From: Corynebacterium halotolerans YIM 70093 = DSM 44683
GTDB taxonomy: Bacteria > Actinomycetota > Actinomycetes > Mycobacteriales > Mycobacteriaceae
DNA: 64,000 nt
Assembly: GCF_000341345.1 (NCBI RefSeq)
Contig: NC_020302.1
Span: 2,150,075 to 2,214,074 of the forward strand
Reading direction: 5' to 3'
Shown here one piece after another: positions 36,256-45,892 of this stretch; within the stretch, counting starts at the first letter, position 1; the number at the start of each line of letters is the position of its first letter. Position numbers and translations under genes: made by a program. The notes beneath the pieces are model-generated. The model made no database searches. It worked only from the letters and a program-made list of their open reading frames with translations, and was not told the origin of the DNA.

Positions 36256-36319
36256 TGAATGCTTTCCTCCCTTGTGCGTCCCCGCCAGTCTAGACGGGCA
36301 CCCGGACACGGGCTCTGCC

Positions 36320-37006
36320 ATGCTGGTGGGCGTGAGCATCATCTTCCTCGACGTCGACGGCACCCTCATCGATTCCTTCCCCGGCATCCGCGCCGGTTTC
36401 CTCCACGCCCTGGACTCCATCGGCTGGCCGCACCCGGACGAGGAGACCATCGCGCGTATCCCCGGCCCGCCGATGGAGGTCACGCTGCGCTCGCTGGGCA
36501 TGAGCGAGGAGCAGGCGGACGACGCCTTCGCCGCCTACCTCGACCACACCCACCGCGGTGGCTGGGCGGACGCCACCGCCTTCCCGGGCATGCTCGATCT
36601 CCTGCGCACGTGGAAGGAGCAGGGCCACACCCTGTGCACGGCGACGTCGAAGGGCGAGGCCTTCGCCCGCCGCATCCTGGAGCGCGAGGGGATGATCGAC
36701 CACCTCGACTTCCTGGGCGCCGCCCAGGAAAACGGGCCGCGACGTGCGAAAAAGGACGTGATCGACCACGTGCTGGAACAGACTGGGCTTTCCGGGCGGT
36801 CCTCCGATATCCTCATGGTCGGCGACCGCTCCCACGACATCGAGGGCGCCGCCCACTTCGGCATCGACACCGTGGCGGTGACCTGGGGGTACGGCACTCC
36901 CGAGGAGTGGGCCGCCGCCCGTTTCACCGCCCATGACCCGGAAGAACTGGAAGGGATCGTCCATGACTGGCACGCCGGCGTCCTCGGAAACCCGGCCCGA
37001 GACTGA
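36320..37006 (+). CDS. HAD-family hydrolase, phosphoglycolate phosphatase-like
   Basis: A 228-residue HAD hydrolase with a helical C1 cap. Motif I is IIFLDVDGTLID, motif II is around LCTATSKG, motif III lies near RRAKKDVI and motif IV is GDRSHDIEGA. The cap type and size fit the Gph/PGP branch, but the substrate is not known. ATG 36320 gives a short N-terminus; GTG 36332 just before SIIFLD is equally plausible. The 3' end overlaps the phosphatase gene by 44 nt. Confidence 0.88.
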   Translation: MLVGVSIIFLDVDGTLIDSFPGIRAGFLHALDSIGWPHPDEETIARIPGPPMEVTLRSLGMSEEQADDAFAAYLDHTHRGGWADATAFPGMLDLLRTWKEQGHTLCTATSKGEAFARRILEREGMIDHLDFLGAAQENGPRRAKKDVIDHVLEQTGLSGRSSDILMVGDRSHDIEGAAHFGIDTVAVTWGYGTPEEWAAARFTAHDPEELEGIVHDWHAGVLGNPARD

Positions 37007-37520
37007 CCGTCTGCACCTCGACTTCATCTGCACCGGAAACATCTGCCGCTCCCCCATGGCGGAGATCATCGTCCGCGACGCCCTCGAGAACGCGGGACTG
37101 GGCGGGCACGTGCGCGTGAGCTCCTCCGGCATCGGCGGCTGGCACGTCGGCCAGGGCGCGGACCGGCGCGCCGTCGCCGAGCTGCGCGCCGCCGGATACG
37201 ACGGCAGCGAGCACACCGCCGCCCAGCTCGGCCCGGCCAACCTGGCCGCCGACCTGCTCATCGCCCTGGACACCGGCCACCGCTCCGAGGTCATCGCCCG
37301 CGGCGCGGACGAGGACAGGGTCCGCCTGCTGCGCAGCTTCGACCCGGACGCCCCCGATGAGGCCAGCGTGGCCGATCCCTACTACGGCGGCCCCGAGGGC
37401 TTCACCCTGACCCGCCACCAGATCGAGGCGGCGGTGCCCGGCATCCTCGCCTGGGTGCGCGAGCGGCTGGACTCCCGCGTCGCATACTCCGGGACCGCGT
37501 ACTCCGGTGCGCGGCGCTGA
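36963..37520 (+). CDS. Low-molecular-weight protein-tyrosine phosphatase
   Basis: A 185-residue LMW-PTP. The P-loop is CTGNICRSPMAE (C-x5-R-S) near residue 22, and the general acid lies in VADPYYGG. It would dephosphorylate phosphotyrosine proteins, often in regulation of polysaccharide export or wall synthesis. GGAAGGG precedes the ATG at 36963, which lies inside the end of the HAD gene, so the two are co-expressed. The C-terminus has a short repeat VAYSGTAYSGA. Confidence 0.92.
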   Translation: MTGTPASSETRPETDRLHLDFICTGNICRSPMAEIIVRDALENAGLGGHVRVSSSGIGGWHVGQGADRRAVAELRAAGYDGSEHTAAQLGPANLAADLLIALDTGHRSEVIARGADEDRVRLLRSFDPDAPDEASVADPYYGGPEGFTLTRHQIEAAVPGILAWVRERLDSRVAYSGTAYSGARR

Positions 37521-37565
37521 GCGGGCTGGACTTACCCACCCGACGGGACGGTAGACTCAACTGCT

Positions 37566-38564
37566 GTGAGCAGCACGATCAACCGCAGGTACGGCCGGAC
37601 CACGCAGAAGAAGGGCTGGCGGACCTTCCTCAGGCCCGGCTGGGTGTTCTCGGTCCTCGCGATCATCGCCTTCTCCTACGCCGCCTTCACGTTCCTCGCC
37701 CCCTGGCAGCTGAACAAGGACGACGACATCGTCCAGCGCAACGAGCAGATCGACGCCGCCTTCGACCTCGCTCCCGTCGCCGTCGGGGAGGTCTTCGACG
37801 CACACGGCTCCATCGAGGCGGGCGAGGAATGGACGCGCGTTATCCTCGAGGGCCGTTACCTGCCCCAGGATGAGGTCCTGCTGCGCAACCGCCCCGTGGA
37901 CTCCTCCCCGGCGTTCCACTCGCTGACTCCGTTCCAGTTGAACTCGGGCGAGGTCATCCTGGTCAACCGCGGTTTCGAGCCGCCGCTGGAGGGTGGGGTG
38001 CCGCCCATCGAGGCCCCGCCGTCCGGCGAGCAGTCCATCGTCGGACACGCCCGCCTCAACGAGATCGTGCCGTCGAGCGAGCCGATCGAGGACCAGGGCT
38101 ACCGCCAGGTCCACGGCATCAACACCGACCAGATATCGGAGGTCACCGGCACCGACCTGGCCGAGGACTACGTGCAGCTGTCCGAGGGCGAGGCCGGTGA
38201 GCTCAACGCCATCCCGGTGCCGAAGCTCGACCGCGGCTCGCACCTGTCCTACGGCTTCCAGTGGATCGCCTTCGGCATCATGGCGCCGCTGGGCCTGGGC
38301 TACTTCATCTGGGCCGAGCTCAAGGAGCGCCGCCGCGTGCGCCGCGAGGAGGAGGAACTCGCCGAGGGCGCGGTTGAGACCGTAGAAGACGACACCGAAC
38401 CGCGTGCCGACGACCGTGCCTCCCACCCGGAGAACGACCTGGCCGACGCCGGGTCCCAGAAGAATGCGGCCACCGCCCGTTCCCGCAAGCTGCACGACCG
38501 CTACGGCGACAGCCAGCCCAACCACTACCGGAAGTTCGCCCAGCGGCAGCGGGAGCGCTTCTGA
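37566..38564 (+). CDS. SURF1-family cytochrome c oxidase assembly protein
   Basis: A 332-residue SURF1 protein with a membrane helix at each end: about 27-47 (SVLAIIAFSYAAFTFLAPW) and about 227-248 (QWIAFGIMAPLGLGYF). The outer domain between them has the SURF1 features APWQLNKDD, GRYLPQDEVLLRNRP and VILVNRGF. It helps insert heme A into the aa3 oxidase. After the second helix comes a charged cytosolic tail of about 80 residues, longer than usual. The GTG start is at 37566. Confidence 0.92.
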   Translation: MSSTINRRYGRTTQKKGWRTFLRPGWVFSVLAIIAFSYAAFTFLAPWQLNKDDDIVQRNEQIDAAFDLAPVAVGEVFDAHGSIEAGEEWTRVILEGRYLPQDEVLLRNRPVDSSPAFHSLTPFQLNSGEVILVNRGFEPPLEGGVPPIEAPPSGEQSIVGHARLNEIVPSSEPIEDQGYRQVHGINTDQISEVTGTDLAEDYVQLSEGEAGELNAIPVPKLDRGSHLSYGFQWIAFGIMAPLGLGYFIWAELKERRRVRREEEELAEGAVETVEDDTEPRADDRASHPENDLADAGSQKNAATARSRKLHDRYGDSQPNHYRKFAQRQRERF

Positions 38565-38580
38565 ACCGGGTTTTCCGCCG

Positions 38581-38628
38581 CGGGGCCGGGCACTGTCGAG
38601 ACCGTCGAGTCAGTGCCCGGCCCCGTTT
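38581..38628 (+). terminator. Strong intrinsic-type terminator after the SURF1 gene
   Basis: A perfect 15-bp stem (CGGGGCCGGGCACTG at 38581-38595 and its complement at 38611-38625), with a 15-nt loop and then TTT, starts 17 nt after the stop. Confidence 0.9.
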
Positions 38629-38877
38629 CGGTTGATCGGGTTCCGTCGGCCGGGTCACTGCGGGGGCGGGGCTGGTCAGGAGGTGTATTTTCCGTGCGCG
38701 AGGGATGCATAATGCCTGTTTGTGCCATTGGTGACGAGACAACGAACGTGGGATGATGCACCTTGGGCCACCGCCCGTCCGCTGCCCGGATTCGCCCCAC
38801 AGATTCGCCCCGTACCCCTGTTCAGACGCCAATCTACGCGGTAGACTCATTCCCACCTCTACCTGGCAGGTTTCATC
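38629..38877. other. Intergenic region with one copy of the GAGGTGTATTTTC motif
   Basis: About 250 nt between the SURF1 terminator and the next gene. It contains GAGGTGTATTTTC at 38681-38693, which recurs twice near 45.8 kb. The region probably holds the promoter of the 38878 gene; I see no other structure. Confidence 0.5.
38681..38693 (+). repeat. GAGGTGTATTTTC motif, copy 1
   Basis: A 13-bp AT-rich motif preceded by AG and followed by CGTGCGCG. Exact copies of the 13-mer occur at 45809-45821 (same strand) and 45880-45892 (opposite strand). All three are intergenic. Confidence 0.8.
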
Positions 38878-39645
38878 ATGGGCTTCTGGACTCGCCTCCT
38901 CGGCACCTCAGACGACGCCGGGCGTATCGACGCCCGCGCGGCGGGCACACCCGGGCCGCGCACGGGCCGCCGGATCCACTCGGGCTCCGGGGCCGATCCC
39001 GCGCTGAACTGCGACCCGCGGGAGGCCGCGCAGGCCCTGCACCTGGCACTGACCGCCGCGGAGGAGCTGGGTTTCACACCGGTGCGCGACATCCTCGTCG
39101 ACGACATCGACTTCGCCTTCTACGGCGGCGCCGAGGGGTTCACCGCCGAACGGATCACGGCCCTGCTCCGTCTCGAGGACGAGGAGGGCCGGTCGCTGTT
39201 CCCCCGGGTGTTCACCTTCGAGTCGGAGTCCATCAACTCCAATGACGCCTACGCCCACCTGCTGCGGTGGATGGCGGAGGCCGCCGGCACCGGGGAACGC
39301 TTCGAGGAGGTGTACTGCGACCTGCACTTCGGCCCCTTCTTCGCGAACCACCCCACCGGGGAGCTGAGCTACCTGCGTGACGGGGAGAGGGTCGAGCACA
39401 GCATCGCCGTCGAGGGCGATTTCGCGGACCCGGACGTCATCCGCTCCCTGCTGAAGGACGCCACTCCCCCGGGGCACCGCTGGGTGGCCACGAATGACTT
39501 CAGCATCCACGCGTGGGTGCCCGAGGAACTCGCCGCCACGGTCGAGCGCGTCTTCGTGGCCGAGGACACCGCCGCGGGGAACCGGCTGGCCGCCACCCTC
39601 GACCAGCGGCGCCGCCACCCCGGCACGTCACCGCGGAGGGGATGA
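38878..39645 (+). CDS. Hypothetical protein, first of a paralog pair
   Basis: A 255-residue soluble protein of unknown function, beginning MGFWTRLLG. The first 45 residues look disordered; the rest is alpha/beta, with two similar halves suggested by VDDIDFAFYGG and FTFESESINSND. It aligns with the following gene at several blocks (PRVFTF with PHVFVD, TPPGHRWV with APAGHRVV), so the two are diverged tandem duplicates. The stop overlaps an in-frame ATG of that gene (ATGA), showing coupling. Confidence 0.7.
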   Translation: MGFWTRLLGTSDDAGRIDARAAGTPGPRTGRRIHSGSGADPALNCDPREAAQALHLALTAAEELGFTPVRDILVDDIDFAFYGGAEGFTAERITALLRLEDEEGRSLFPRVFTFESESINSNDAYAHLLRWMAEAAGTGERFEEVYCDLHFGPFFANHPTGELSYLRDGERVEHSIAVEGDFADPDVIRSLLKDATPPGHRWVATNDFSIHAWVPEELAATVERVFVAEDTAAGNRLAATLDQRRRHPGTSPRRG

Positions 39646-39650
39646 CCCGC

Positions 39651-40328
39651 ATGGGCCTCCGGAAGCAGGTCTTCCGCTCCGACGACACCTCACCCCGCGG
39701 GTCCGGGCGCTTCCCGGCACCCACGCGGTCCGCGCCTGTTCCCGTGTCCTCCGACCGGGAGCTGCTGCAGGAATGCCTGCGGATGCTGGCCGCCTACAAT
39801 TTCCTCCCCCGCCGCGAGATCACCCGCGACGATCTGCTGAGCGTGCCCGTCACCGGCGTGGTCGAGTTCCGGCGCCGCCCGCTGACCACGCTGCTCATGC
39901 TGCGCGGGCGGTCCGGCGAGCTGTTGTTCCCGCACGTCTTCGTCGACGACGAGTGGGGACGCATCTCGGTTCTGGACATGAAGCACTTCATCCGCGAGGT
40001 CGCCGCCCGGGCGGGCACCGCCGACCAGCTGGGTGAGATCCACTTCAGGACCGACCCGGGCAGCGACAACACCGGCATCCTGCAGTACACCCTGAGAATG
40101 GAGGTGCGCGGCCACTCCTTCCGGATCGACCCGTACTTCGGTGACCGGGAGCTGGAGGCCGCGATCATTGAGGCGGTGGCCCCCGCCGGGCACCGGGTGG
40201 TCGACCTGCTGATGGGGCTGGGCCAGCAACCCGTGACGCTCTGGCTGCCGCAGGATGCCGACGACCACCTGGTCGAGAACATCCACGCCGAGAACCGGCA
40301 CCGGCACTGGGGACGGGCCACCGGTTAG
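39651..40328 (+). CDS. Hypothetical protein, second of a paralog pair
   Basis: A 225-residue soluble protein related to its upstream neighbour and translated with it. I chose ATG 39651 (MGLRKQVF), 11 nt after GGAGG, because it lines up with MGFWTRLL of the paralog; ATG 39642 overlaps the upstream stop and is the alternative. Blocks include RRPLTTLLMLRGRSGELLFP and DPYFGDRELEAAI. No known family was recognised. Confidence 0.7.
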   Translation: MGLRKQVFRSDDTSPRGSGRFPAPTRSAPVPVSSDRELLQECLRMLAAYNFLPRREITRDDLLSVPVTGVVEFRRRPLTTLLMLRGRSGELLFPHVFVDDEWGRISVLDMKHFIREVAARAGTADQLGEIHFRTDPGSDNTGILQYTLRMEVRGHSFRIDPYFGDRELEAAIIEAVAPAGHRVVDLLMGLGQQPVTLWLPQDADDHLVENIHAENRHRHWGRATG

Positions 40329-40429
40329 CGGAGAGTGGCACCTCCCCACCGTCGTTGAACTCACCCCTGTTAAGGGTGACGGGAGCGGTCGATATCGGAG
40401 GAAAAGACTTGCTGTGTCATCTTGAATGG

Positions 40430-40927
40430 ATGAGAAAAATTGCCCGCATGATCACCGGGGCCGGCCTCGCACTCGCAGTTTCCTTCGCCGGCACCACCGT
40501 CGCCCACGCCCAGTCCTCCCTGTCCTCCGGTTCGAGCGCACTCGTCGACAGCGATGCGCGCCCGGAACAGCAGACAGCCGAGCAGAGGCTGCTCGAAACC
40601 GCCACGGGGGCGTACGCCGCCCGCGGATACACGCTCGATGAGGAAGCTGAGGAGCAGGCCGAGGCCGTGGTGGCGGCGGCCGTTGACGGGGAAGACCCGT
40701 TGGAGAGCTACCCCAGGCAAGAATATGACCCGGAATCGCGGACGCAGACCACCCTGGTCCGGATTCCACGGGACTACATGGAGCCCATGATCCGCCACGC
40801 CGAGGACACGTACCTGCAGGCGGTCATCCTCGGGACGTCGTATGAGGCAGACACGCGACTCGGGCTGGCAGTCGGTTCGGACGCGGAATACTACTACTAT
40901 GCCGAGGTCCGCATGCCCCTGGCATAG
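40430..40927 (+). CDS. Secreted protein of unknown function
   Basis: A 165-residue protein with a clear Sec signal peptide: MRKIAR, a hydrophobic core, then GTTVAHAQ with cleavage likely after AHA (about residue 27). The mature part is acidic and helical, with many Glu/Ala (DEEAEEQAEAVVAAA), and a Tyr-rich end YYYYAEVRMPLA. GGAGGAAAAG lies about 22 nt before the chosen ATG, which is somewhat far, so the start is moderately certain. No family was recognised. Confidence 0.7.
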   Translation: MRKIARMITGAGLALAVSFAGTTVAHAQSSLSSGSSALVDSDARPEQQTAEQRLLETATGAYAARGYTLDEEAEEQAEAVVAAAVDGEDPLESYPRQEYDPESRTQTTLVRIPRDYMEPMIRHAEDTYLQAVILGTSYEADTRLGLAVGSDAEYYYYAEVRMPLA

Positions 40928-40948
40928 CGCCCACGGGGCTGCGGACAT

Positions 40949-40974
40949 GAAAAAAAGGGGCCACCAGGGCCCCT
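40949..40974 (-). terminator. Intrinsic terminator of tRNA-Val
   Basis: On the minus strand the 7-bp stem AGGGGCC/GGCCCCT with a 5-nt loop is followed by seven T residues, directly after the tRNA 3' end. It could also stop the plus-strand 40430 transcript, though no T run follows in that direction. Confidence 0.9.
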
Positions 40975-40981
40975 TATCCTG

Positions 40982-41054
40982 TGCGCCCTGACGGGCTCGA
41001 ACCGCCGACCTATTGGGTGTAAACCAATTGCTCTTCCAGCTGAGCTAAAGGCGC
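40982..41054 (-). tRNA. tRNA-Val (anticodon TAC)
   Basis: A 73-nt cloverleaf on the minus strand. The acceptor GCGCCTT pairs with AGGGCGC, the D arm is GCTC...GAGC, the anticodon stem is ATTGG/CCAAT with loop TTTACAC (anticodon TAC, valine GUA/GUG), the T arm is GGCGG-TTCGAGC-CCGTC, and the discriminator is A. CCA is not encoded. Confidence 0.97.
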
Positions 41055-41149
41055 AGAGCATCACACCGTCGAGGGTGATCAGCCCGTCCACGATACCACG
41101 GACGGGGACGCGGCCGGAAACCGCGCTTTCACCTCCGGCGGCGGACGCC

Positions 41150-41581
41150 CTACTTCTTGGTGTTGCCGCGCTGGACCAGGCAGGAGCCCTGCCACTGGCC
41201 GAGACGCTCGGCCGAGGTCTGCACCAGGCCGGCCAGCTGCGCGGACTCGTTGATGTCACCCGGAGCCACGGTGCCGGACCTGCCGGCGCCGGGGGTCAGC
41301 AGCCAGATGCGGCCGTTCTCGGCGAGCGGACGGATGCTGTCGACCAGTCCGTCGACGAGGTCACCGTCCTCGTCTCGCCACCACAGCAGGACGACGTCAC
41401 AGAGTTCGTCAGTGTCTTCATCCAGGAGCTCTTCGCCGATGACGTCTTCGACGGCCTCGGAGATGGCGCTGTCACAGTCGCTGTCCCAGCCGACTTCCTG
41501 AACGATCATTCCCGGTTCAATACCGAGAAGTTGTACGTATTCCTGGGCAGTCTTATTGACGACGCCCGGAGCGTCCACCAC
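41150..41581 (-). CDS. DUF3052 family protein
   Basis: A 143-residue actinobacterial DUF3052 protein, like Rv2239c, which in mycobacteria and corynebacteria lies divergent from aceE just as here. Blocks are NKTAQEYVQLLGIEPGMIVQ, DVVLLWWRDEDGDLVDGL and GRIWLLTPGAGRSG. The start is most likely the GTG at 41581, because AAGGAGG sits 9 nt before it; a longer reading from ATG 41602 would place that ribosome binding site inside the gene. The C-terminus has a CLVQRG end. Function is unknown. Confidence 0.9.
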   Translation of the reverse strand: MVDAPGVVNKTAQEYVQLLGIEPGMIVQEVGWDSDCDSAISEAVEDVIGEELLDEDTDELCDVVLLWWRDEDGDLVDGLVDSIRPLAENGRIWLLTPGAGRSGTVAPGDINESAQLAGLVQTSAERLGQWQGSCLVQRGNTKK

Positions 41582-42294
41582 TGTGTTGTTCCTCCTTGTC
41601 ATAACCCCCGACCGTAACAGTCGGGGCAGTGAAATATCTTCTTCTTCGCAGGATACAAGGCGACGGCCCCTTTTTCCTGTTTTCCGCTGTCAGAACATCC
41701 CCCGCTTCCCGGGATCGGGACGCGTGACGACGCCCGCCCGCACCCCTCAAGCCCCGCACGCGCGGACGCATCCCTCCCGGGCAGGGGCCGGGCCACCCCC
41801 AACTCAGGTGGATCGCCCCGATCGCGTGGCGTCGCCGACGGCTACCCGGCGGGGGTGATTCCGGCCACGGCGGCCAACCCGGCACAGACGGAACCGACGA
41901 TCCGGCCCGCGCCACCGACCGCCGCCCGGCAGCAAGGGCCGAAAAGTCCTTTCGACCGGCGAAGCACCCCCGCAACGGTCCCCGGGGCAGCCCGCCACCG
42001 ACGCCGAATTATTTTCACCCCGCCGCATACCCCGCCCCACATCAACACCCGGCGTTAGCCGGAGCGGTCTTCTGCGTCAACACACCGCCCCCGGCGGTGC
42101 GGCCCCCTTCCCCCACCGGCGTGCTTTGGCCGGTCCCCTCTGTCTCCGCTGGCCCAAACCACGTATTGTGTCTACTGAAGTGCAGGCGTAGCAGGGTCAC
42201 ACCCCCGGTCCCGTCCCGTTCCACCTCACATGTGGGGCAGCACGCCACTGGCGCGCCTGCATTGCCTCTACAACACCATCACAGGAGGATTGGT
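41582..42294. promoter_or_regulatory. Long divergent control region of DUF3052 and aceE
   Basis: About 710 nt without a credible gene. Just upstream of the DUF3052 start is a 7-bp inverted repeat, CCCCGAC/GTCGGGG at 41606-41626, that may be an operator. The aceE leader runs to an AGGAGG at 42283. The length suggests several control sites for aceE, as expected for a central carbon gene, but I cannot assign individual promoters with confidence. Confidence 0.55.
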
Positions 42295-45036
42295 ATGGCT
42301 GAAAACCTCGACGCCACGGATAAGAAGGACGACTCCAACTTCCCGCTCATCCGTGACGGCGTCGCCTCGTACCTCAACGACTCGGATCCGGAGGAGACCC
42401 GCGAGTGGATGGACTCCCTCGACGGTCTTCTCTCCGAGACGTCGCCGGAGCGCGCCCGTTACCTGATGCTGCGTCTGCTGGAGCGTGCGACGGCCAAGCG
42501 AGTCCCGCTGCCGACCCTTACCTCCACCGACTTCGTCAACACCATCCCCACCACCATGGAGCCGGAGTTCCCGGGTGATGAGGAGATGGAGAAGCGTTAC
42601 CGCCGCTGGATGCGCTGGAACGCCGCCATCATGGTGCACCGCGCCCAGCGCCCGGAGATCTCGGTCGGCGGCCACATCTCCACCTACGCGGGCGCCGCCC
42701 CGCTGTATGAGGTCGGTTTCAACCACTTCTTCCGGGGCAAGGACCACCCGGGCGGCGGTGACCACGTCTTCTTCCAGGGCCACGCCTCCCCGGGCATGTA
42801 CGCCCGTGCCTACCTTGAGGGCCGGCTGAGCGAGGACGACCTCGACGGCTTCCGCCAGGAGGTCTCCCGCCCGCAGGGCGGGCTGCCCTCCTACCCGCAC
42901 CCGCACGGGATGCCGCAGTTCTGGGAGTTCCCGACCGTGTCCATGGGTCTGGGCCCGATGAACGCGATCTACCAGGCGCGCTTCAATAAGTACCTGACCA
43001 ACCGCGGCATCAAGGACACCTCCGAGCAGCACGTGTGGGCCTTCCTCGGCGACGGCGAGATGGACGAGCCGGAGTCGCGTGGTCTGCTGCAGCAGGCCGC
43101 CCTGTACAACCTGGACAACCTGACCTTCGTGGTCAACTGCAACCTGCAGCGTCTCGACGGCCCGGTCCGCGGCAACTCGCAGATCGTCCAGGAGCTGGAG
43201 TCCTTCTTCCGCGGCGCCGGCTGGAACGTCATCAAGGTCATCTGGGGCCGCGAGTGGGACGAGCTGCTGGAGAAGGACAAGGACGGCGCCCTCGTCCACA
43301 TCATGAACACCACCCCGGACGGCGACTACCAGACCTTCAAGGCCAATGACGGCGCCTACGTCCGCGAGCACTTCTTCGGCCGCGACGAGCGCACCCTCAA
43401 GCTCGTCGAGGACATGACCGACGAGGAGATCTGGAACCTGCGCCGCGGTGGCCACGACTACCGCAAGGTCCACGCCGCCTACAAGCGCGCCGTGGAGACC
43501 AAGGACCGCCCGACCGCGATCCTGGCGCTGACCATCAAGGGCTACGGCCTGGGCCACAACTTCGAGGGCCGCAACGCCACCCACCAGATGAAGAAGCTGA
43601 CCCTCGAGGACCTCAAGCTCTTCCGCGACAAGCAGGGCATCCCGATCTCCGACGAGGAGCTGGAGAAGGACCCCTACCTGCCGCCGTACTACCACCCCGG
43701 CGAGGACTCCGAGGAGATCAGGTACATGCTCGAGCGCCGCAAGGAGCTCGGTGGCTTCCTCCCGGAGCGCCGCGAGCAGTACACCCCGCTGGAGGTCCCG
43801 CCGATCGACAAGCTGCGCAGCGTGCGCAAGGGCTCGGGCAAGCAGGAGGTCGCCACCACCATGGCGCTCGTGCGCACCTTCAAGGAGCTCATGCGCGACA
43901 AGGAGCTGGGCAAGCGTATCGTCCCGATCATCCCGGACGAGGCCCGCACCTTCGGCATGGACTCCTGGTTCCCGACGCTGAAGATCTACAACCCGCACGG
44001 CCAGAACTACGTGCCGGTGGACCACGACCTGATGCTGTCCTACCGCGAGTCCACCGACGGCCAGATCCTGCACGAGGGCATCAACGAGGCCGGCTCCGTG
44101 GCGTCCTTCACCGCCGCCGCCACCTCGTACGCCACCCACGGCGAGCCGATGATCCCGCTGTACATCTTCTACTCGATGTTCGGCTTCCAGCGCACCGGCG
44201 ACGGCATCTGGGCCGCCGCCGACCAGATGGCGCGTGGCTTCCTGATCGGCGCGACCGCCGGCCGCACCACCCTGACCGGTGAGGGCCTCCAGCACATGGA
44301 CGGCCACTCCCCGATCCTGGCGTCCACGAACCCGGGCGTGGTCACCTATGACCCGGCCTTCTCCTACGAGGTCGCGCACCTCATCCGCGAGGGCATCGAC
44401 CGCATGTACGGCCCCGACCGCGGCGAGAACGTCATCTACTACCTCACCGTGTACAACGAGCCGTCGCACCAGCCGGCCGAGCCGGAGGATCTCGACGTCG
44501 AGGGCCTCCACAAGGGCATCTACCTCTACTCCAAGGGCGAGGGCTCGGGCCACGAGGCCTCCATCCTGGCCTCCGGCATCGGCATGCAGGAGGCCCTGCG
44601 CGCCCAGGAGATCCTGAGCGAGGACTACGGCGTGGCCGCCAACATCTTCTCCGTGACCTCCTGGGTCGAGCTGGCCCGCGACGGCGCGGCGAAGAACCAG
44701 GAGCAGCTGCGCCACCCGGATCAGGAAACCGAGGAGCCCTTCGCCACGAAGCAGCTCAAGCAGGCCGGCTCCGGCCCGTACGTGGCGGTCTCCGACTTCG
44801 CCACGGACCTGCAGGAGCAGATCCGCGCCTACGTCCCGGGCCAGTACCTCGTCCTGGGCACCGACGGCTTCGGTTTCTCCGACACCCGTCCGGCCGCCCG
44901 CCGCCACTTCAACACCGACGCCGAGTCCATCGTCGTCGCCGTGCTGATGGGCCTGGCCCGCGAGGACAAGATCGACCTGTCGGTCGCCGCGCAGGCCGCC
45001 GAGAAGTACAACCTGGACGACCCGACCAAGGCCTAA
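42295..45036 (+). CDS. aceE: Pyruvate dehydrogenase E1 component (homodimeric type)
   Basis: A 913-residue single-chain E1p that decarboxylates pyruvate with thiamine diphosphate and passes the acetyl group to the lipoyl E2. The ThDP motif is [14 protein letters not shown] leading to [10 protein letters not shown]. Catalytic-region motifs include [38 protein letters not shown] and YNEPSHQP. Length fits the actinobacterial/E. coli AceE class. The ATG at 42295 has AGGAGG 6 nt before it; an open frame upstream is not homologous. A terminator follows closely, so it is transcribed alone. Confidence 0.97.
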   Translation: MAENLDATDKKDDSNFPLIRDGVASYLNDSDPEETREWMDSLDGLLSETSPERARYLMLRLLERATAKRVPLPTLTSTDFVNTIPTTMEPEFPGDEEMEKRYRRWMRWNAAIMVHRAQRPEISVGGHISTYAGAAPLYEVGFNHFFRGKDHPGGGDHVFFQGHASPGMYARAYLEGRLSEDDLDGFRQEVSRPQGGLPSYPHPHGMPQFWEFPTVSMGLGPMNAIYQARFNKYLTNRGIKDTSEQHVWAFLGDGEMDEPESRGLLQQAALYNLDNLTFVVNCNLQRLDGPVRGNSQIVQELESFFRGAGWNVIKVIWGREWDELLEKDKDGALVHIMNTTPDGDYQTFKANDGAYVREHFFGRDERTLKLVEDMTDEEIWNLRRGGHDYRKVHAAYKRAVETKDRPTAILALTIKGYGLGHNFEGRNATHQMKKLTLEDLKLFRDKQGIPISDEELEKDPYLPPYYHPGEDSEEIRYMLERRKELGGFLPERREQYTPLEVPPIDKLRSVRKGSGKQEVATTMALVRTFKELMRDKELGKRIVPIIPDEARTFGMDSWFPTLKIYNPHGQNYVPVDHDLMLSYRESTDGQILHEGINEAGSVASFTAAATSYATHGEPMIPLYIFYSMFGFQRTGDGIWAAADQMARGFLIGATAGRTTLTGEGLQHMDGHSPILASTNPGVVTYDPAFSYEVAHLIREGIDRMYGPDRGENVIYYLTVYNEPSHQPAEPEDLDVEGLHKGIYLYSKGEGSGHEASILASGIGMQEALRAQEILSEDYGVAANIFSVTSWVELARDGAAKNQEQLRHPDQETEEPFATKQLKQAGSGPYVAVSDFATDLQEQIRAYVPGQYLVLGTDGFGFSDTRPAARRHFNTDAESIVVAVLMGLAREDKIDLSVAAQAAEKYNLDDPTKA

Positions 45037-45058
45037 GGTTTGTCCGTTCCCGCTGAAG

Positions 45059-45085
45059 CCCCCTGCCCCGCGGCAGGGGGTTCTT
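45059..45085 (+). terminator. Intrinsic terminator of aceE
   Basis: A perfect 9-bp stem (CCCCCTGCC and GGCAGGGGG, loop CCGC) followed by TTCTTA, 22 nt after the aceE stop. Confidence 0.9.
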
Positions 45086-45157
45086 ACGTTGCTTGCCGAC
45101 GCCCGCGGCAGGCTCAACACCGCACGTGCCCGGCGCGGACCCACTACCCTCGGTGCC

Positions 45158-45775
45158 ATGAGCCAGATGCAGTTCAACGAGGACCGCGAGCGCGCCCAGG
45201 AGGCCTTGACCAGGGCGGTCGGCGAGGGCCGCCTCGACCTCGGTGAGTTCACCGACCTGGTGGGCGTGGTCTGGGCCACCGACGACAAGACCACCCTCGA
45301 CCGCATCATCGCCGAGGCCACCCCGCAGGCCCCGCCACCGGCCACGCAACACCTGGCCGGCACGCCCGCCGCCACCCCCTTCGCCCCGCATCCGGTCGTC
45401 CCCGAGGCCAGCCAGCAGCTGTCCTCCTTCCTGGGCGATGTGACCCGCAAGGGCGAATGGCTCGTGCCCGAGCGGCTGAGCGTGCGCGCCATCCTCGGCG
45501 ACACCTACCTCGATCTGCGCCGGGCCACCGCCGCCAGCCCGGTGGTCACCCTCCACCTGGACACCTTTCTCGGGGACATCCGCATCGTCGTCCCGCCGGG
45601 GGTGTACGTGGACGTGCAGGTCAACAGCATCCTCGGGGACAGCAAGGTGGATACCTCTGAAGCACTGCCCGGTGCGCCGCGGGTGGTGCTCACCGGCACC
45701 TGCATCCTGGGTGACGTCAAGGTCACCACCAAGGAAGTGGACGACAAGCCCTCCTTCTGGTGGCGCTGGCTCTGA
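45158..45775 (+). CDS. DUF1707 (SHOCT-like) and LiaF-like C-terminal domain protein
   Basis: A 205-residue cytoplasmic protein with an N-terminal DUF1707 unit (about 5-50: REREAQEALTRAV-like start, LGEFTDLVGVVWATDD), a short Pro/Ala linker and a beta-rich C-terminal domain of the kind called cell-wall-active antibiotic response or LiaF-like. Its repeating strands contain FLGDVTRKGEW, AILGDTYLDLR, FLGDIRIVVPPGV and SILGDSKVDTS. It may bind envelope-stress regulators, but that is inference from the family. A diverged paralog follows about 290 nt downstream. Confidence 0.82.
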   Translation: MSQMQFNEDRERAQEALTRAVGEGRLDLGEFTDLVGVVWATDDKTTLDRIIAEATPQAPPPATQHLAGTPAATPFAPHPVVPEASQQLSSFLGDVTRKGEWLVPERLSVRAILGDTYLDLRRATAASPVVTLHLDTFLGDIRIVVPPGVYVDVQVNSILGDSKVDTSEALPGAPRVVLTGTCILGDVKVTTKEVDDKPSFWWRWL

Positions 45776-45808
45776 TCAGCGCCCGAGAGCGCAGGGGCGT
45801 TTTCCGGA

Positions 45809-45892
45809 GAGGTGTATTTTCCTGCCATACTTGACACGTCACTAATTTCTGGCCTGGATCTTTCCGAACCCGCCCGTGAGAAAATACACCTC
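45809..45892. repeat. Inverted pair of the GAGGTGTATTTTC motif
   Basis: GAGGTGTATTTTC at 45809-45821 is exactly complemented at 45880-45892, enclosing 58 nt that contain TTGACACGTCACTAATTTCT. With the copy at 38681 this makes three exact 13-mers in the window. The pair could be the ends of a short MITE-like element or two facing operator/promoter sites. Confidence 0.75.
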
